From: Ailurus styani
Taxonomy: Eukaryota; Chordata; Mammalia; Carnivora; Ailuridae
Length of the DNA stretch: 64,000 nt
Reading direction: 5' to 3'
Assembly: GCA_002007465.1 (NCBI GenBank)
Contig: LNAC01000163.1
Location: 218,812-282,811 of the forward strand
Part shown: positions 34,716 through 45,740 of the stretch, one piece after another
Position numbering within the stretch: position 1 is the first letter of the stretch
How the letters are laid out: the number at the start of each line of letters is the position of its first letter
Program-made: the position numbers and the translations under genes
The notes under the pieces: generated by a model
Told to the model about the DNA's origin: nothing
Seen by the model: the letters and a program-made list of their open reading frames with translations, nothing else
Database searches by the model: none

Positions 34716-35360
34716 AAAAACATTTTTATATACCAGGAAGTGGTACTTGAATTGATCAGTTACAAAGCAATATAGATTCTGCCCTTACAGAACTTATGTC
34801 CCACTGAAGATGAAAGGCATTAGGCAATTAATTAGAAATACTTTTGGTAAAGAGCTAAATGTGTATATGGAATCTATCCTAATATAGTGAATGGTACCAG
34901 AAAAGGCTTACCTAAGAAAATTATGTTTAACTTGGAACCTAAAGGATAAGGATGACTTTGGTAGACTTAAAGAGAATAAGGAGCAGCATTTCCAACTTTG
35001 CAATTTTTGTTAACAGAGAACAAATCCATTCTTACATTTATTTACATATTTTAAAAAGGAACTATACAAAATTTAAAAAGCAGAACTACTAATTTGGAAT
35101 GTGTGATAGCTTAAAGAAATTACCCAATTGCCTTTGTACTCACCTGTCAAGAAAGATTTTGCTTACCAAAGTAAAAGGGAAAAAAACCCTTGTAATGGGA
35201 TTTTATTTAAAAATGTTTTAGTAATTTGAACACTTAACTACTAAAAAAATTGTTATATTTAAATTTTTTTATTTAAGTATTTAAGATTGGCTTTCTTAAA
35301 ACTTACTCCAAATTAGTGAGATACTACATTACATTTAAAAGGGTGTTTTGCACCATTTAG
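34716..35360. other. Unassigned; possible ancient L2-type sequence
   Basis: 34725-34990 resembles the 'aagcttacattctagtggg ... ttgaaggatgagtagga' class of ancient repeats, but weakly. No gene. Confidence 0.3.
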
Positions 35361-35575
35361 AAGCAGCTTAGTCAAGAGCTCTTCCAAACCACACACCAGC
35401 TGTCTTATGCTGGACAAATAATTTAATCTCTCAGACATCTGCCCCTTCGTCTGTACTATAAGGAAGAAATACTGCCCCAGGACACATGTGGGAATTAAAT
35501 AATTAAATACAAACAGAATGTTTAAGATTCTATTCTAAACCACATAGTAGATAACCAATAAATTTTACTTTTTTA
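35361..35575 (+). mobile_element. MIR fragment
   Basis: 'ggacaaataatttaatctct', 'ccttcgtctgtactataagg' and 'acatagtagataaccaataa' follow MIR order. Confidence 0.65.
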
Positions 35576-35639
35576 AATCAAGTTATTTATTCTTTTATTC
35601 TTCCACCAAACATATGTAGAGTATCTACTATTTGAATAG

Positions 35640-35895
35640 CAGAGAGTATAGTATAAAGATTTTAGTGCTAAACTTAGTTTTAAGTAGCAACTGAACCTCT
35701 TCGTAGCTGTGTTACTATGGTTATTATGCATAACTACCTAAAATCATTAGTCTATGAATATATGAAATAGAAATAACTATCAGAAATATTTAAAAGCTAA
35801 AGGCGTTATATATCTAAAATGTCCATTAACTGAAGAACAGTAGACATTCAACAAATGTTTGTGTTCTCTTCTCTCTATTATTATTTATTAGATAC
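35640..35895 (+). mobile_element. MIR fragment, diverged
   Basis: 'ctgtgttactatggttatta' and 'agtagacattcaacaaatgt' match MIR positions; the centre is poorly conserved. Confidence 0.5.
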
Positions 35896-36412
35896 TGGGA
35901 TAGGTACAAAGGGAAAAAAAACAAATTAATTATAATCTCCTCATGGAATTGATTTTCTTAGACATGGAAATGACATACACAGATAATCTGAATATACCCT
36001 AATATATGCATTCTCTACTAAGGAAAACATAAGAAAGATGAAATTAAGATATGTAAGAATTCAAAAGATGGAATAACTAAAATTAAGAAATAAATAAAAC
36101 TAGTATTATCTTCTAGAAATATATGTAAATTTTTTCAATATTTCTGTTTACCTTATATTAATATTTATTCTGTATTATCTTTTAAACAAAATGAGCTATA
36201 CTTCATGAAACTATACTTGATTCGAAGTAGAATTGTTAATTTAATATGATTAATGATGTTTTGCTGCAAATAAATTGGTGAATTTAAAATGTAATTTTAG
36301 AAACATATTTACACATTTTATATTTCTCTTAACAGCTTATTTTTGTGTTACTGTCAAATAAAAGGGATCTTTATTTCAATTATATCAAAAGGCATTAATT
36401 TACTTTTTTATT
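35896..36412. other. Unique AT-rich sequence
   Basis: No gene or repeat recognised. Confidence 0.4.
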
Positions 36413-36426
36413 AAAAATGAACTTCA

Positions 36427-36592
36427 GGGGTGCCTGGGTGGCTCAGTCAGTTAAGCATCTGCCTTCAGCTCAGGTCATTATCTCAGGTCCTGCGACGAAA
36501 CCCCAGGTCCAGCTCTCTGCTCAGTGGGGAGTCTGCTTATCTGCCTTTCCCTCTCCACCTCCCTTGGCTTGTACTTTCTCTCAAATTAAAAA
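36427..36592 (+). mobile_element. CAN-SINE, older type
   Basis: Head 'ggggtgcctgggtggctcag', box 'cagttaagcatctgcc', shortened CT part. Flanks aaaaatgaacttca / aaaaatgaactcca. Confidence 0.94.
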
Positions 36593-36606
36593 AAAAATGA
36601 ACTCCA

Positions 36607-37084
36607 ATTTCTACTTCCAGCTGTGATGTAATAAAATACAGTAGGACAATGCAGTTAGTAAGAACAGAAATACAGGGGAGAAATTACAAAATCACTTTTT
36701 TAAAGGCCTAAGAGAACTGTGTAAGCAACAAGGAGCTTTACAGTGGAAAGCAGCTTTTAGAAATAAACTTATAATAACTAATCCTTTTTTTCTTGGGAGG
36801 AATTTATGTACTGTTATAGCGAGCTGTGGATTTGGGTTAGCTCTCCTGGAGAATAGAAAAACCAGGAAAATTTTTGGTGGTCAGGAAGTTATGAAGTAAG
36901 AAGTGCAACACTTGAAAGGTCTAGAAAGCATGGCCAGTTTTCTCCATAGTTCTTTTTGATGAATCTTAGGGCTGAATGAATGGGAACACAGAGAGCTAAA
37001 AAGAAACCCTAAGAAGAAAGAGTGAAATCTTCTCAGTCTTGTGTAGTACCTATATTTAATCAGGTTGGATTAAATTTGCCTTAT
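36607..37084. other. Unique sequence
   Basis: No gene or repeat recognised. Confidence 0.4.
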
Positions 37085-38620
37085 TTATATGTAATGCATG
37101 CCTGCATTACAAAAAAAATTCTGTAAGATTTAAACGAAACCAAAAGTCTCATAGCATAATATTCAAAATGTCCAGAAAGAAAATTACTTAGAACATGAAA
37201 CACCACCTACACTTCTGCTCACAAAGGTAAAGGTAGTCAACAGATACCAACACAGATCTGACAAACACTTTAAAGCAGCTATTATAAAAACGCACAAATG
37301 AGCAACCAGGAACACTCATACAACAAATGTTAGAATGTTTCAGCAAAGAAATAGAAGATATAAAGAAGAACCAAATAGAATTTAGAACTTAAAAAATGCA
37401 ATAGCAGAAGTTTTAAAAATAACTGGATGGGCTTAATAGTAGAATAGACATGGTGGAAAGAAGACTCAATGAACTGAAAAATAGACCAATAAAAATTATC
37501 CTATCTGAACAACAGAGAGAGGGGGAAAAATTAGGGAAAAAAGAAAAAGAAAAAGAAAACCCAATTTACCTGTGAAACCATAATAGAAGTTCTTGTAATT
37601 GGAATCTCAGAAGTAGGGAAGAGAGATTGCTGTTCTGAAAAACTAGTTTAAGAAATAATGGCCCTAACCTTCCCCAGGTTGGAAAAAGACACAAATTTTG
37701 AAATTCAGGAGACTGACTGAACCTCAAACTGAATAAATCTAAAGAAGCACAGGTCTAGATATATTATAATCAAAATTGAGAATGCTAAAGACAAAGAAAA
37801 AATCTTTAAATATGCTAGGAGAAAAAAATAATATATACCCCATAGGAGAACAATGATTTGAATGATTGCATATTTTTCATCAGACATTGTGGAGTCCAGA
37901 AGAATATGGCATATTTAATGGACTGAAAGAAAAAAAAAACTATAAACTTATAATTCTATATTCAGTACTAATACTTTTTTTTCCCAGTACTAATACCCTT
38001 AAGGAATGAAATGACATTCTCAGATGAAGGACAACAGATTGCTTTCAAAAATATCTTCTAAAGAAAGTTCTTCAGACTAAAGGGCAATGACACAGGAAAG
38101 AAGAAAGAAGAAAAGAAATGGCAAACATCTTGGTAAATATAATAGACTATTCTTTCCTTTTTTGAGTTTTTAAAAATTTTTCTGATGGTTGAAAGCAAAA
38201 ATGAACTTCTGCTGGAGTTTTCAATGTGAATAGATATAATATATAAGACACAGAATGAATGGCCTCATATGGTAGCAACATTTCTGAATCATAATCAAAG
38301 TGGTAAAGTACTATTGCTTAGTAAACTGTGAAAGGTTAAGTAGTCTTTTGTAATTCATAGAGCAACTTTAAGTAAAGAAAAACATTAAATATAGTCAAAA
38401 TCATGATAGATAAATTAAAATGGAATTCTAAAAAAGGTTAAATAACATTTTTCTTTCCAAAAAGGGAGAGTGTGGTAGATCTAAATCCACATATATCATT
38501 AATTACATTAAATGTAAAGAGTATATACACACTAAGAGATAGAGATTATCATAGGGAAAAATATGTCCTACTTATGATATTTTAAAAATTCGCATCAAAT
38601 ATAACAATGCAAATAGATTC
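37085..38620 (+). mobile_element. Old L1M, 5' region/ORF1 and start of ORF2
   Basis: Sense matches to the 5' half of ancient L1: 'aactggatgggcttaatagt', 'gaaagaagactcaatgaact', 'attggaatctcagaagtagg' and 'aataatggccctaaccttcc'. Further along are 'agttcttcagactaaagggc' and, at the ORF2 endonuclease start, 'attacattaaatgtaaagag'. Frames are broken throughout. It is complementary in content to the antisense 5' region at about 50350-51070. Confidence 0.85.
37963..37996 (-). repeat. 12-bp direct repeat around a T8CC spacer
   Basis: cagtactaatac is at 37963-37974 and 37985-37996, separated by ttttttttcc, inside the old L1. It looks like a tail-only retrotransposition footprint on the minus strand. 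Confidence 0.65.
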
Positions 38621-38970
38621 CAAGATCTGTCCAAGGACACAAAACAGCTGGGTCAAAAGCCCTAAAACTAGAAAAAACCTAGCATGTTGAATGATATGTT
38701 AAATGTTTATGACTGTGTATTAAGAAAACAGAGTTTATACATGAATATTTTATTTTAAAGTCAACTAATTCCAAACTATGGTATTGGAGATCATTTTTAT
38801 TTTGCTCGGACTTATTTGCAACTTTTACATTTTCTAAAATAAGCATTACTAAATTATTCCTGAAATAGGTTCTAATAAATGCACTGGAAGAGTAGATGAG
38901 AAACAAACACTATCTGTAGTTGAAGTAAATAGATTTTAGGGACCCACTAAAGAAGTTGGGGGGATATGCG
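38621..38970. other. Unique sequence
   Basis: No gene or repeat recognised. Confidence 0.4.
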
Positions 38971-38987
38971 GATAAATAAAATTTGTG

Positions 38988-39191
38988 GGTTTTTTTTATT
39001 TATTTATTTGAGAGAGAAAGAGAGAGAGAGAACATGAGCACGCACATGGGGGGAGGTGCAGAGGGAGAAAGAATCTCAAGCAGACTCCTTGCTGAGCATG
39101 GAGCCCAATGCAGGGCTCATGACCTTGAGATCATGACTTGAGCTGAAATCAAGAGTTGGATGGCCAAGCAACAGAGACACCCAGGCACCCT
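38988..39191 (-). mobile_element. CAN-SINE, older type
   Basis: Flanks gataaataaaatttgtg (38971-38987) and gataaaatttgtg (39192-39204) differ by a 4-base indel. GA block and end 'acacccaggcaccct'. Confidence 0.95.
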
Positions 39192-39204
39192 GATAAAATT
39201 TGTG

Positions 39205-40334
39205 TTTTACAAGATGGTAACACTCTACATGTAAGTCAAGAATTCACAAGAAAGAAAAGTTATCCTGGAGACAGAAAGCTCAATTTAGAAAATGGTGATG
39301 GATACTTCTGACTGAGAAGTTAATGATAAGAAGTTCAAAGTTTAGGTATGAATTTCAAAAATGTTACAGCTAGAATATAGAATGGGGAATATCTGTAGAT
39401 AAATGGAGTGTAGCTTTAAAGGGCATAGATTAAAAATCTGTTTATGGAAAGCTTATTTAAATGGTTGCATATACATCATTCATTCAGTTCTGCATTCTGA
39501 AGGGGTGGCAAGTGGAGATTTATTACTAGCATTAAGCGGGAAAGGCTGATGTTATAACGTAAGGGCAGTGGTGTTAATATGCATATTTAAAAGAACAAGT
39601 AGGTCTTTCTCTATATTTTACCACTTAAATACACCTCTGATTGCTATAGTAATTTAACCTTTACCTAATTTCACTAAATTACTTGTAAACACCAGCTAGT
39701 AAAAGTTAATTGAAGAAAATGTAATTGGATATTTGAGTATGGCCCTACTATACAATTAGGCAATTCTTTGTGACCGATAGTTTTAATGAGACATCAGTTC
39801 AAAGTAAAAGCTTGGAAAATATATATTATAGACTTTCATTTTGCTTCAAATGAAGCAAATCCTAATGGGCAAATAGCTTTATGTTTTTTAGTCAAGAAAT
39901 ATTTATTGAGTAACTACAAGGAAGACAAGCATCATTCATTTGTGACCTTGTTTTTTTAAAAAACATATTCAATTGTCATTGATAGTTAAAAATAAATAGC
40001 GGTATTAAAATTAATTATGGAGGGGTTAAATACTTGCTTAGATGGAACGACTGTTTTTACAGTGTCAAACCTCAAACTCAGGGAAATGGCCACTCTAATT
40101 CATACCTATTAGCTCTAAACTGGGTAGTAATTCACAGTAGGACCTTGAGAAGATATCCTTTGACACCAAGCTTTCTGGTTGCAGTTCCCTTAAATGTAAG
40201 ACTTTAAATATAGCATCTGCTTTGATTGTATTTGTCTCTGGGCTATATATTCCTTTCATTGAGGACTTTAATCTTATCTTACTCCTTCACTTGCTTTATC
40301 CTGTCTTATTCCAAATCACACAATTAAGCAATTC
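39205..40334. other. Unique AT-rich sequence
   Basis: No gene. One half of an unexplained roughly 55-bp local duplication lies at 39748-39803. 'aagaaatatttattgagtaa' at about 39894 weakly resembles an L2/MIR end. Confidence 0.4.
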
Positions 40335-40347
40335 TTTGTAACTGATA

Positions 40348-40525
40348 ATTTTTAAAATTTGAATTCAATTACTCAACACATAGTGTATTATTAGTTTCAG
40401 AGGTGGAGTTTAGTGATTCGTCAGTTGAATATAACACCCAGTGCTCATCACATCATGTGCCCTCCTTAATGCCCATCACCCAGTTACCCCATCCCCCCAT
40501 CCTTCTCCCCTCCAGCAACCCTCAG
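40348..40525 (-). mobile_element. L1 3'-end stub, older carnivore subfamily
   Basis: 'tgtattattagtttcagagg', 'cccagtgctcatcacatcat' and 'cccagttaccccatcccccc' are antisense carnivore L1 3'UTR. Flanks tttgtaactgata (40335-40347 and 40526-40538) are identical. Confidence 0.93.
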
Positions 40526-40538
40526 TTTGTAACTGATA

Positions 40539-41374
40539 CTTTTAATAAGCATCAGTTGCTTTAAGAACTAGTGCTGAGACGGACCAAAAATTTATTTTTG
40601 GTCATATGTGAAAGACAGTTTCACTAATTCCAATGAAGAAGGATTAAAATCACACTGTATTATTTGCTTTGTGATATGTTAATATTTTGGCCAAAAAAAC
40701 GTGGCTTTCATTACTTACTACAAATGGATTATGATGTGCTTCATTATAAAGTCCAATATTAGTTTTAATTTTTGATTTAAATATTTCTGTATTTATTAAA
40801 ATTATCCACATCAAACATTAATGAATTCATAGAAAATAAACATATTAATATAAAAAAAGGATTTTTTAAATTGAAGTTTCAACTAGTTTGTAACCACAAG
40901 TCTACACGTATTAAACTTGCTTCAAATTATTACTGAAGATAGAAAAAAAAAGGCAGTGAACTTAACGTTCCAGAAAAAAAAAATGATGGAATAAAATCCC
41001 ACTTTATACATGCGGAAAAATTCTCAGTAGAATTTAAACAAAATATCTTTTGGGAACCTGGGCTGCAAGGCTTTAACAAAAGCTAGGCTCAGACTTTTCT
41101 TCTATAGTCCTAAATAACTGAATAAAGGGGAAATTTGTAGTGGATTATGAAGGAAAAATGCTGCATATCTAGAATTTTATATCAGCCAATTGTCTTTTCT
41201 CTATGAGAGCAGCAGGTTAATAGTCTTGGATATAAACCAGCTTATTTATCCCTCTTAAATAGCTGTCATTCAACAGTGAGTGATTAATTGTAAAAGAAAA
41301 TCTACCCTGTGAGAATCTTAATATAAAATATCTAGTATTCTTTTAAAGCATCATCAAATGCTGCCAAGTGGAAG
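40539..41374. other. Unique AT-rich sequence
   Basis: No gene or repeat recognised beyond the right part of the local duplication (to about 40562). Confidence 0.4.
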
Positions 41375-41470
41375 CAATGTATCATGAATAATACAAGTTT
41401 AGGAACTGAATTTCAACTCTGTAATTTTGAACAAATTATGTAACTTCATTTAATTTCATGATCTATGCTA
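41375..41470 (+). mobile_element. MIR fragment
   Basis: 'ggaactgaatttcaactctg' and 'caaattatgtaacttcattt' match the centre of MIR; the 3' part is missing. Confidence 0.55.
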
Positions 41471-41519
41471 TCATGTATCAGTGTCACATTCTTCTAAGTT
41501 TTATTTCAATGTGAAAGAG

Positions 41520-41713
41520 GGTTTCTTTTTAAAGATTTGTTTGTTTATTTATTTATTGACAGAGCACAAGCCAGAAGAATGTCAGGCAGAGGGAGAGGGA
41601 GAATCAGGTTCCCCACTGAGCAGGGAGTCCTACATGGGGCTTGATCCCAGGGCCATGGGATCATGACTTAAGCTGAAGGCAGACACTTAAAAACTGAGCC
41701 ACCCAGGCACCCC
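41520..41713 (-). mobile_element. CAN-SINE
   Basis: Flanks tcaatgtgaaagag / tcaatgtgactgag. GA block, 'gcttgatcccagggccatgg', end 'ccacccaggcacccc'. Confidence 0.94.
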
Positions 41714-41764
41714 TCAATGTGACTGAGATTTTTTAAATGCTATAAGGATAATAATTACAGTATT

Positions 41765-42225
41765 TATAGGTTACTTAGTAAGGTTGCAGCTAGTGTTCTA
41801 GTAATTTATATAATTAACTTAGCCCTGGCAATAGTACTGTAAGATAGGTAGTTATTACTACTACTATTTTATTATTAACTATTTTGCAGGTAATGAAACT
41901 CTGCTATAGAAAGGTTTTTTTTTTTTTTTTAAGATTTCATTTATTTATTTGACAGAAAGAGAGAGATCACAAGTAGGCGGAGAGGCAGGCAATGAGAGAG
42001 GGAGAAGCAGGCTCCCTGCTGAGCAGCGAGCTCAATGCGGGGCTTGATCCCAGGACCCTGAGATCATAACCTGAGCTGAAGGTAGAGGCTTTAACCCACT
42101 GAGCCGCCCAGGCGCCTCAAAAGGTTAAGTTTTTAAAGTCACAGGGTGGGAAAGTGGAAGAACCAGTATTCAGTTCCAGGCACTTTGGACCTGGATTCCA
42201 TGTTTTGAACCTTTATCTATTGAGG
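41765..42225 (-). mobile_element. MIR, split by a young SINE
   Basis: 'taggtagttattactactac' and 'ttttgcaggtaatgaaactc' continue after the SINE with 'ttaagtttttaaagtcacag' and 'ccagtattcagttccaggca'. The two halves make one antisense MIR. Confidence 0.65.
41917..42119 (-). mobile_element. CAN-SINE, young
   Basis: T run, GA block, 'atgcggggcttgatcccagg', 'ggctttaacccactgagccg', end 'ccaggcgcctc'. Short duplicated aaaggtt at both ends. Confidence 0.95.
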
Positions 42226-42537
42226 AATTACTAACACTGATACAGGAATTTGTAAATTTCAAAGAAGAAAAAAAATTAGCAATTTTTGTAGGTTTTTTTA
42301 CATACATTTTACACATTTATTTTCTTCTTTATGACTAGTTAACATAGTATAAACTCCATCAATGAAACTACCATATCTGGGTTAAACTAATGAAATAACT
42401 ATTTTACATTTATGAAAAAGTAAACTTTTTTCTCAAATTTTGACACCTTTCAGAATCTGATGCTGAAATCCTTCAAATTTCCTTCTCTCTATAATATAGT
42501 AGACATGGGCTTCCTTTCTTTACTGTTTTCCCTATGT
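42226..42537. other. Unique AT-rich sequence
   Basis: No gene or repeat recognised. Confidence 0.4.
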
Positions 42538-42785
42538 GGTAGGTAGAATTCTAAACTGAACACTCAACTCCCATCCCCTGATGTATAAATTTCACATAAT
42601 CTCATTTCCTTGAGTATAGGAGGAAACTGTGAATACTATGGGATATTGCTCCAGTAATTGGGTAACCTCATAAAGGTGTAGGGATTTTGTAGATACAATT
42701 AAAGTCCCTAATATATTGACTTTAGGTGCATTAAAAGAGACTTTATCCTAGGTGGGCCTGACCTAATCAGGCAAGCCGGCAGTAG
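42538..42785 (+). mobile_element. Ancient interspersed repeat, probably LTR-derived
   Basis: 'ggtagaattctaaactgaac', 'ttttgtagatacaattaaag' and 'ttatcctaggtgggcctgac' follow a mammal-wide repeat that I recognise as probably LTR-related. I cannot name the family. Confidence 0.45.
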
Positions 42786-43619
42786 TTAATATTACCCACT
42801 TTTTTCTATTGCAAAATTGAGAAATTTTCTATTTTGTGTGAATAGTATTACCAACTATTCTCAGTCTGGGTAAGGTTGATGTTCAACATACACATTTTTA
42901 TTATATAGTGTTTTAGTGTGACCTTCACTGTCTAAGCATAAATAATGCATAAAAGAGGTATCTATTAAAAATTACCATGTAACACATAGTTCAATACATG
43001 ATAAATTATATATGGATGCATACACATGAATAAAAGAGATGTCTGAATGAATGGTCACCAAACTGTGGCTGATGGTTATCAGTATAATGAGATTTGAGGT
43101 GATTTTTATTTTCTTCTCAACAGTCATATGTATGTATGTACACTTCATATTATTTACAGTAAACCATTTATTATTTTATAATCAAGGCAGTTCCCTTGTG
43201 AAAAAAAATAGAAGGAAAACTGTGAGGAAAAAACTACACTAAAACATTGACAGTGATTATCTTTGATTGCTGGGAAAACGAATAGTGTTTTTTTTTTCTA
43301 TTTTTATTATTGAAATTTTAACTTACAATTTGAGTATATGCTCTATGGCAAAAATTTAAACAACAGAGGGTACATAGTTAAGAAATTAAAAATATAATAA
43401 CACTAGTATCCCTGGACTTAATCCCAGTATGACTCTTCTTTCTAAATAAAACACAATTTTTAGTAGTTTGATTGATCTATACCTTCACATACACACTTGG
43501 TAGGAAAATGACAGATAACTGTTGCTCAAGAGGTAGAGAAATAATTTGATTATACCTTGACCTATTTGATGGAAAATTGGTTTCTTCTTCATTCACCTCC
43601 GTCCCAGGAAGAGGAGAGG
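42786..43619. other. Unique AT-rich sequence
   Basis: No gene or repeat recognised. Confidence 0.4.
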
Positions 43620-43899
43620 AAGAAACTCTTAGCTAAAGTGTACAGTTTGATACATTTTCACATATGTATCATTTATAAAACCACTGTTACAATTAGGTAT
43701 AGAATATTTCCATCACCAACTGTTACTTTGTAGCACTATAATCCTTCTCACACTATTTGCTGTCACTATAGATTGGTTTTCTTTTTCTAAAGTATATATT
43801 ATAGCTTCTTTAATTCAGCATAATGATTTTAAGATTCATCATCCTTGGTGTTTTGGTATCAGTGACATGTTCATCTTTATTGCTAAGTAGCATTCTTTT

Positions 43900-44086
43900 T
43901 TTTTTAATATTTTGTTTATTTATTTGTCAGGGAGCGAGAGAGCACAAGCAGGAGGAGTGGCAGGCAGAGGGAGAAGCAGGCTCCCTGCTGAGCAAGGAAC
44001 CCCTTGCCAGACTCAATCTCAGGACCCTGGGATCATGACCTGAGTCAAAAGCAGCTGCTTAACAGACTGAGCCACCCAGTAGTCCC
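43900..44086 (-). mobile_element. CAN-SINE, perfect 20-bp target duplication
   Basis: Flanks ttgctaagtagcattctttt (43880-43899 and 44087-44106) are identical. The head is decayed to 'ccacccagtagtccc'. Confidence 0.96.
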
Positions 44087-44208
44087 TTGCTAAGTAGCAT
44101 TCTTTTGCATGGATATTCCACATTTTACTTAGTCAATCACCAGTTGCTTAACACTTTTGTTATTTTCAGTTTTCCACGAGTATGAATAAAATTACTATGA
44201 ATATTCTT

Positions 44209-44402
44209 TTTTTCAAGATTTTGTTTATTTATTTGACAGAGAGAGGGAGACAGAGAACACAAGCAGGGGGAGCAGCAGAGGGAGAGGAAGAAGCAGGCTC
44301 CTCGCTGAGCAGGAAGCCCAATGTGGGACTTGATCCCAGTACCCTGGGATCATGACCTGAGTTGAAGGTAGAAGCTTAACTGACTGAGCCACCCAGGCAC
44401 CC
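44209..44402 (-). mobile_element. CAN-SINE, perfect 17-bp target duplication
   Basis: Flanks ttactatgaatattctt (44192-44208 and 44403-44419) are identical. Older 'gcttaactgactgagcc' box. Confidence 0.97.
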
Positions 44403-44453
44403 TTACTATGAATATTCTTGCACCGTTCCTTGTGTGTACATATGTTTTGATTT

Positions 44454-44651
44454 TTTTTTAAGATTTTATTTATTTATTTGACACAGAGAGATTACAAGTA
44501 GGCAGAGAGGCAGGCAGAGAGAGAGAGGAGAGAGGAGGAAGCAGGCTCCCTGCTGAGCAGAGAGCCCGCTGTGGGCCTTGATCCCAGGACGCTGAGATCA
44601 TGACCTGAGCCGAAGGCAGAGGCTTTAACCCACTAAGCCACCCAGGCCCCC
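44454..44651 (-). mobile_element. CAN-SINE, young, 13-bp target duplication
   Basis: Flanks tatgttttgattt (44441-44453 and 44652-44664) are identical. Younger 'ggctttaacccactaagcc' box; GA block with 'gagagaggaggaagcaggct'. Confidence 0.97.
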
Positions 44652-45298
44652 TATGTTTTGATTTCTTTGGAGTAAATACCTAGGAATGGAATGGCTGACT
44701 TTCCTGATAGTTGGATATTTAACTTTTAAAGAAACTGCTAGACAGATTTCCAAAATGGTTGTAGCATTTCATATTCCCACCAGCAGGGTCTCAGAGTTCA
44801 AGTTGTTCCATGTCTTCACTAATAACAGTAAACTTCAGTCTCTTTAATTTCAGCCATTTTAAGAGTTGTGCATTAGTATCACCATGTGTTCTTAGTTTGT
44901 AATTTCCTCATGATTAATGATGTTGAGAATGTAGCACACAAGTATTAGACATTTGTATATGTTCTCTTATTAATCATTTGTTCAAGTCATTTGTCAATTT
45001 TTCTTTTGGGTTGATTCTTTTTGACTATTTTACTAGTGTAAGATCCTTATGTATTATGGATACAAATATTTTATCAGATTTATTAATAATATTTTATTCC
45101 AATCTGTGCCTTGCTATTTATTTTCATTATTTTCAAAAATCAAATGTTTCTAACTGTGATAAGTTCAACTCATCATTTATTGCTTTAACTTTATGGTTCT
45201 TGTTTTGTATTACTAAGAAATAAATATTTGATAATGCCAAAGTCATAAACATTTTATAATTTTAGCTTTTATATTTATATCCATGACTTATTTTATGG

Positions 45299-45302
<4 letters not shown>

Positions 45303-45343
<41 letters not shown>
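45303..45343. repeat. (TG)n microsatellite
   Basis: About 20 TG units. Confidence 0.98.
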
Positions 45344-45345
<2 letters not shown>

Positions 45346-45374
45346 GGTATGAGGTAAAGCTTACGTTTCTTACT

Positions 45375-45467
45375 TTTTTTTTTTTAAGCAAGCTGTATGT
45401 CCAATGTTGGGCTTGAACTCACAGAGATTAAGTCACATGCTCTACCGACCGAGCTAGCTAGGCACCC
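45375..45467 (-). mobile_element. Short tRNA-Lys-like SINE, old subtype
   Basis: Reverse complement reads 'ggggtgcctagctagctcgg', 'tcggtagagcatgtgactta' and 'gagttcaagcccaacattgg', closer to a real tRNA-Lys than any other SINE here. It has no CT-rich block; a T run marks its tail. Flanking 'aaagcttacgtttctta' and 'aaggctcatttttttctta' may be an old target duplication. The degraded boxes and lack of a fold make a functional tRNA unlikely. Confidence 0.75.
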
Positions 45468-45740
45468 CAAGGCTCATTTTTTTCTTACGAATATATAGTT
45501 CTTTAAGCATCAATTGCTTACAAATCTTTGTATTCCACATTTAATTGCCTTGGAAACTTTAGGGAATATCACTTAACAATATTTAGTGATTCTATTTCTA
45601 TACTTTCCATTTTGTCCTCTTGATCTAGAGTCTATCCTCCTGCCAATGCCACATTCTCTTAATTACTCTAGCTTTATAATAAGACTTGAAGTCAGGTAAC
45701 ATAAGATCTCCAAATTTTTCTTCTTTTTAAAAATTTCTTT

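Larger units (their letters stand above)
43620..45740 (-). mobile_element. Old L1M, 3'UTR and ORF2 C-terminal part, with four SINE insertions
   Basis: Antisense L1 from 3'UTR ('aaagtgtacagtttgataca') through 'ggagtaaatacctaggaatg', 'tgctagacagatttccaaaa' and 'ttgtcaatttttcttttggg' to 'ctagctttataataagactt'. ORF2 is dead. SINEs at 43900, 44209, 44454 and 45375 sit inside it, as does a TG microsatellite. Confidence 0.85.

Noticed and set aside
45375..45467. Possible true tRNA-Lys gene on the minus strand
   Set aside because: Head and anticodon-side bases are altered, the element ends in a T/A tail and it sits among SINEs. An old SINE is the better reading.
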